A stretch of 64,000 nt of DNA, taken from contig NZ_JAAOLX010000014.1 in assembly GCF_011601265.1 (NCBI RefSeq), forward strand, positions 23,897 through 87,896. Direction: 5' to 3'. The notes beneath the pieces were generated by a model. That model saw nothing but the letters and a program-made list of their open reading frames with translations, did no database searches and was not told the origin of the DNA. Of this stretch, positions 63,601 through 64,000 are shown piece after piece (positions within the stretch are counted from its first letter, which is position 1; the number at the start of each line of letters is the position of its first letter). The DNA comes from Iodobacter violaceini (GTDB lineage: Bacteria > Pseudomonadota > Gammaproteobacteria > Burkholderiales > Chitinibacteraceae). The position numbers and the translations under genes were made by a program.

Positions 63601-64000
63601 GGTTGCCGTTCTTTCAAGTAACCAAGTTCGGGCATTAACGACAGCGCAAGTGGCTAATTTAACGACCGATCAGGCGGTTCAGTTAACAACCGCGTCGCTC
63701 TTGGGGCTGACTACAGATCAAATTGCTGCACTGACTACTGCACAGGCTGCCGCTCTGACCTCAAGCCAGGTTGCTGCCTTCACTACCACTAATATCGCAG
63801 CACTCGAAACGCGCGATCTGGCCGTGATCAGCACGCTGGCGATTGCTGCACTTTCCAGCGCTCAGATCAGAGCACTGACCACCGATCAAGTGGCGCATCT
63901 GACCACGGATCAGGTTGTCAATATCAAGACCAGCTCGCTGGCGGGCTTAACCACCGATCAGGCGGTGGCGCTGACCACGGCACAGGCTGTCGAGCTGACC
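60620..64000 (+). CDS. Giant octapeptide-repeat protein (partial, open at the window end)
   Basis: At least 1127 codons with no stop, continuing past the window. After MSYITALSTAQVAAL the whole product is built from an 8-residue unit, mostly (A/V)-L-(T/S)-(T/S)-x-Q-(V/I/A)-x. About 140 units are present. Units of the ALETRD type recur at regular places and delimit blocks of 81, 80, 56 and 81 residues, together a 298-residue super-repeat seen at 60827, 61721, 62615 and 63509. I see no signal peptide, hardly any Pro or Lys and no Cys. I do not recognise a named domain; length, composition and lack of a leader suggest a giant secreted or surface adhesin. The T-x-x-Q unit could favour short helices, but no fold is assigned. 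Confidence 0.9.
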   Translation, partial: MSYITALSTAQVAALTTQQIAGFTTADIAEFSTSQFAALTTAQIVVLTTSQISRGLTTDQVVALTTAQAQVLTTRQIAALTSTSLAALETRDLVVLSTSGIATLSSTQARALTTAQVNNLTTDQVLALTTTVVGSGFSTDQIVALTTAQAAVLTSRQVAALSTTNIAALETRDLAVISTQGVAVLSSAQIRALTTDQVAHLTTDQVVNLNTSSLSGLTTDQVVAFTTAQVTELTSRQVAALSTTNIAALETRDVAVLTTTSVAAMTTSQVRALTSDQAVALTTDQAATLSSSQIAALSTTSVAALETRDVVVLNTSGIAALSTAQVNAMTTAQVTNLTTDQVVALNTAALASGLTTDQIVALNTAQAAVLTTRQVAALSTNNVAALETRDLVVLSTAGVAVLSSTQARALTTAQVNNLTTDQVVALTTTAVGSGLTSDQVVALNTAQAAVLTTRQVAALSTTNVAALETRDLAVVSTQGVAVLSSAQVRALTTDQVAHLTTDQAVNISTTALGGLTTDQVVALTTAQATELTSRQVAALSTTNIAALETRDVAVLTTTSVAGMTTSQVRALTSDQAVALTTDQASTLSSSQIAALSTGSVAALETRDVVVLRTSGIAVLNTAQVNVMTTAQVANLTTDQVVALNTAAFSSGLTTDQVVALTTAQAAVLTTRQVAALSTNNVAALETRDLVVISTADVAVLSSTQARALTTAQVNNLTTDQVVALTTTAVGGGLTSDQVVALNTAQAAVLTTRQVAALSTANVAALETRDLAVVSTQGVAVLSSAQVRALTTDQVAHLTTDQAINISTTALGGLTTDQVVALTTAQATELTSRQVAALSTTNIAALETRDVAVLTTTSVAGMTTSQVRALTSDQAVALTTDQASTLSSSQIAALSTGSVAALETRDVVVLRTSGIAVLNTAQVNVMTTAQVANLTTDQVVALNTAAFSSGLTTDQVVALTTAQTAVLTTRQVAALSTNNVAALETRDLAVVTTLPVAVLSSNQVRALTTAQVANLTTDQAVQLTTASLLGLTTDQIAALTTAQAAALTSSQVAAFTTTNIAALETRDLAVISTLAIAALSSAQIRALTTDQVAHLTTDQVVNIKTSSLAGLTTDQAVALTTAQAVELT
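60827..61720 (+). repeat. 894-bp super-repeat, copy 1
   Basis: Begins at the codon equivalent to the first codon after ACxGCxCAGGCx in the unit preceding the VLTTRQIA unit. It is the most diverged copy: many codons differ from copies 2 and 3, but the order of units (81+80+56+81 residues) is the same. Confidence 0.8.
61721..62614 (+). repeat. 894-bp super-repeat, copy 2
   Basis: Begins GCTGTGCTGACCACCCGCC. It is very similar to copy 3: over about 540 bases from 62041 I counted only about eight changes, almost all silent. That level of identity is far above copy 1 and suggests recent duplication or gene conversion. Confidence 0.85.
62615..63508 (+). repeat. 894-bp super-repeat, copy 3
   Basis: Exactly 894 bases after copy 2, in the same frame. 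See copy 2 for the identity between them. Confidence 0.85.
63509..64000 (+). repeat. 894-bp super-repeat, copy 4 (partial)
   Basis: Starts exactly 894 bases after copy 3 and is cut by the window end. It diverges from copies 2 and 3 after the first block and carries rare units such as TTLPVAVL and NIKTSSLA. Confidence 0.75.

Noticed and set aside
60620..64000. Resemblance of the LTTDQVVAL unit to LTPDQVVAI of TAL-effector repeats
   Set aside because: TAL-effector repeats are 33-35 residues with a variable di-residue; here the period is 8 residues with no such pattern. The likeness of one short helix-start motif is chance.
60620..64000. Tandem repeats as a CRISPR array
   Set aside because: The repeats are in-frame coding units with drifted codons and no spacers; they are not palindromic and the period is 24 bp.
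1..64000. tRNA, rRNA, prophage, integrase or insertion sequence genes
   Set aside because: I looked for the usual conserved words and transposase or integrase motifs and found none I can support.

Overview
The window looks like the chromosome of a Gram-negative betaproteobacterium, most likely a member of the Neisseriales/Chromobacteriaceae such as Iodobacter. This is a judgement from gene content and protein style (YajQ, PpnP, a DUF2788-like protein, ArgG/ArgF with a DUF3579-like neighbour, siroheme reductase plus DUF934, TypA) recalled from memory; no database search was run. There are no rRNA or tRNA genes, prophage, insertion sequence or CRISPR array that I can see.

Layout. 1-4394: end of yajQ, ppnP, a small membrane protein, and an arginine block (argF, a LysE-type exporter, argG, DUF3579-like gene). 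4688-5428: a lone SDR reductase. 5690-8386: copper operon copA-copZ-csoR (minus strand) behind a CsoR-type operator. 8482-10393: a MarR regulator with a Cys/His-rich tail, an AhpD-like protein and a thioredoxin-fold protein; the same palindrome precedes the regulator and the pair. 10550-19560: ada-alkA, a PEP mutase/isocitrate lyase family protein, a ClbS/DfsB-like protein, a secreted TIM-barrel-like protein, a site-2 protease homologue, an AT-rich patch with a membrane protein and an orphan MlaC-like protein, a B12-binding radical SAM protein and a GNAT. 20000-30727: pepN, cysI-DUF934, rnk, an EAL-HDOD protein, tsaB-rimI-UDG, and a Fur-controlled siderophore-interacting protein. 30854-35966: an osmoprotectant ABC transporter and a BenE-type transporter.

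36157-39165 holds the most striking gene: a predicted autotransporter whose signal peptide is followed at once by a ubiquitin domain (58 of 71 positions identical to human ubiquitin by hand alignment), then four Big-type repeats, two further Ig/cadherin-like modules, a helical linker and an outer-membrane beta-barrel. The ubiquitin lacks the RLRGG tail and the Ile44 patch, so it should be displayed at the tip of a surface stalk rather than conjugated.

39485-49828: a PhyH-type dioxygenase, typA, hsp15, two c-di-GMP signalling proteins, an M61 peptidase and a MocR regulator. 49905-51491: a rhodanese, a repeat-rich gap and a GNAT. 51675-59450: a 2-aminoethylphosphonate system: import (binding protein, ATPase, fused permease), then phnW, phnX and an aminophosphonate oxidoreductase. 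Both halves carry a shared TCTAGA-centred palindrome and are split by a dispersed repeat. 59598-60257: a HAD phosphatase.

From 60620 to the window end runs an open reading frame of at least 1127 codons made almost entirely of an 8-residue repeat (xLTTxQVx) arranged in 298-residue (894 bp) super-repeats. It has no visible signal peptide and continues outside the window; a giant surface or secreted adhesin is the likeliest reading, but that is inference.
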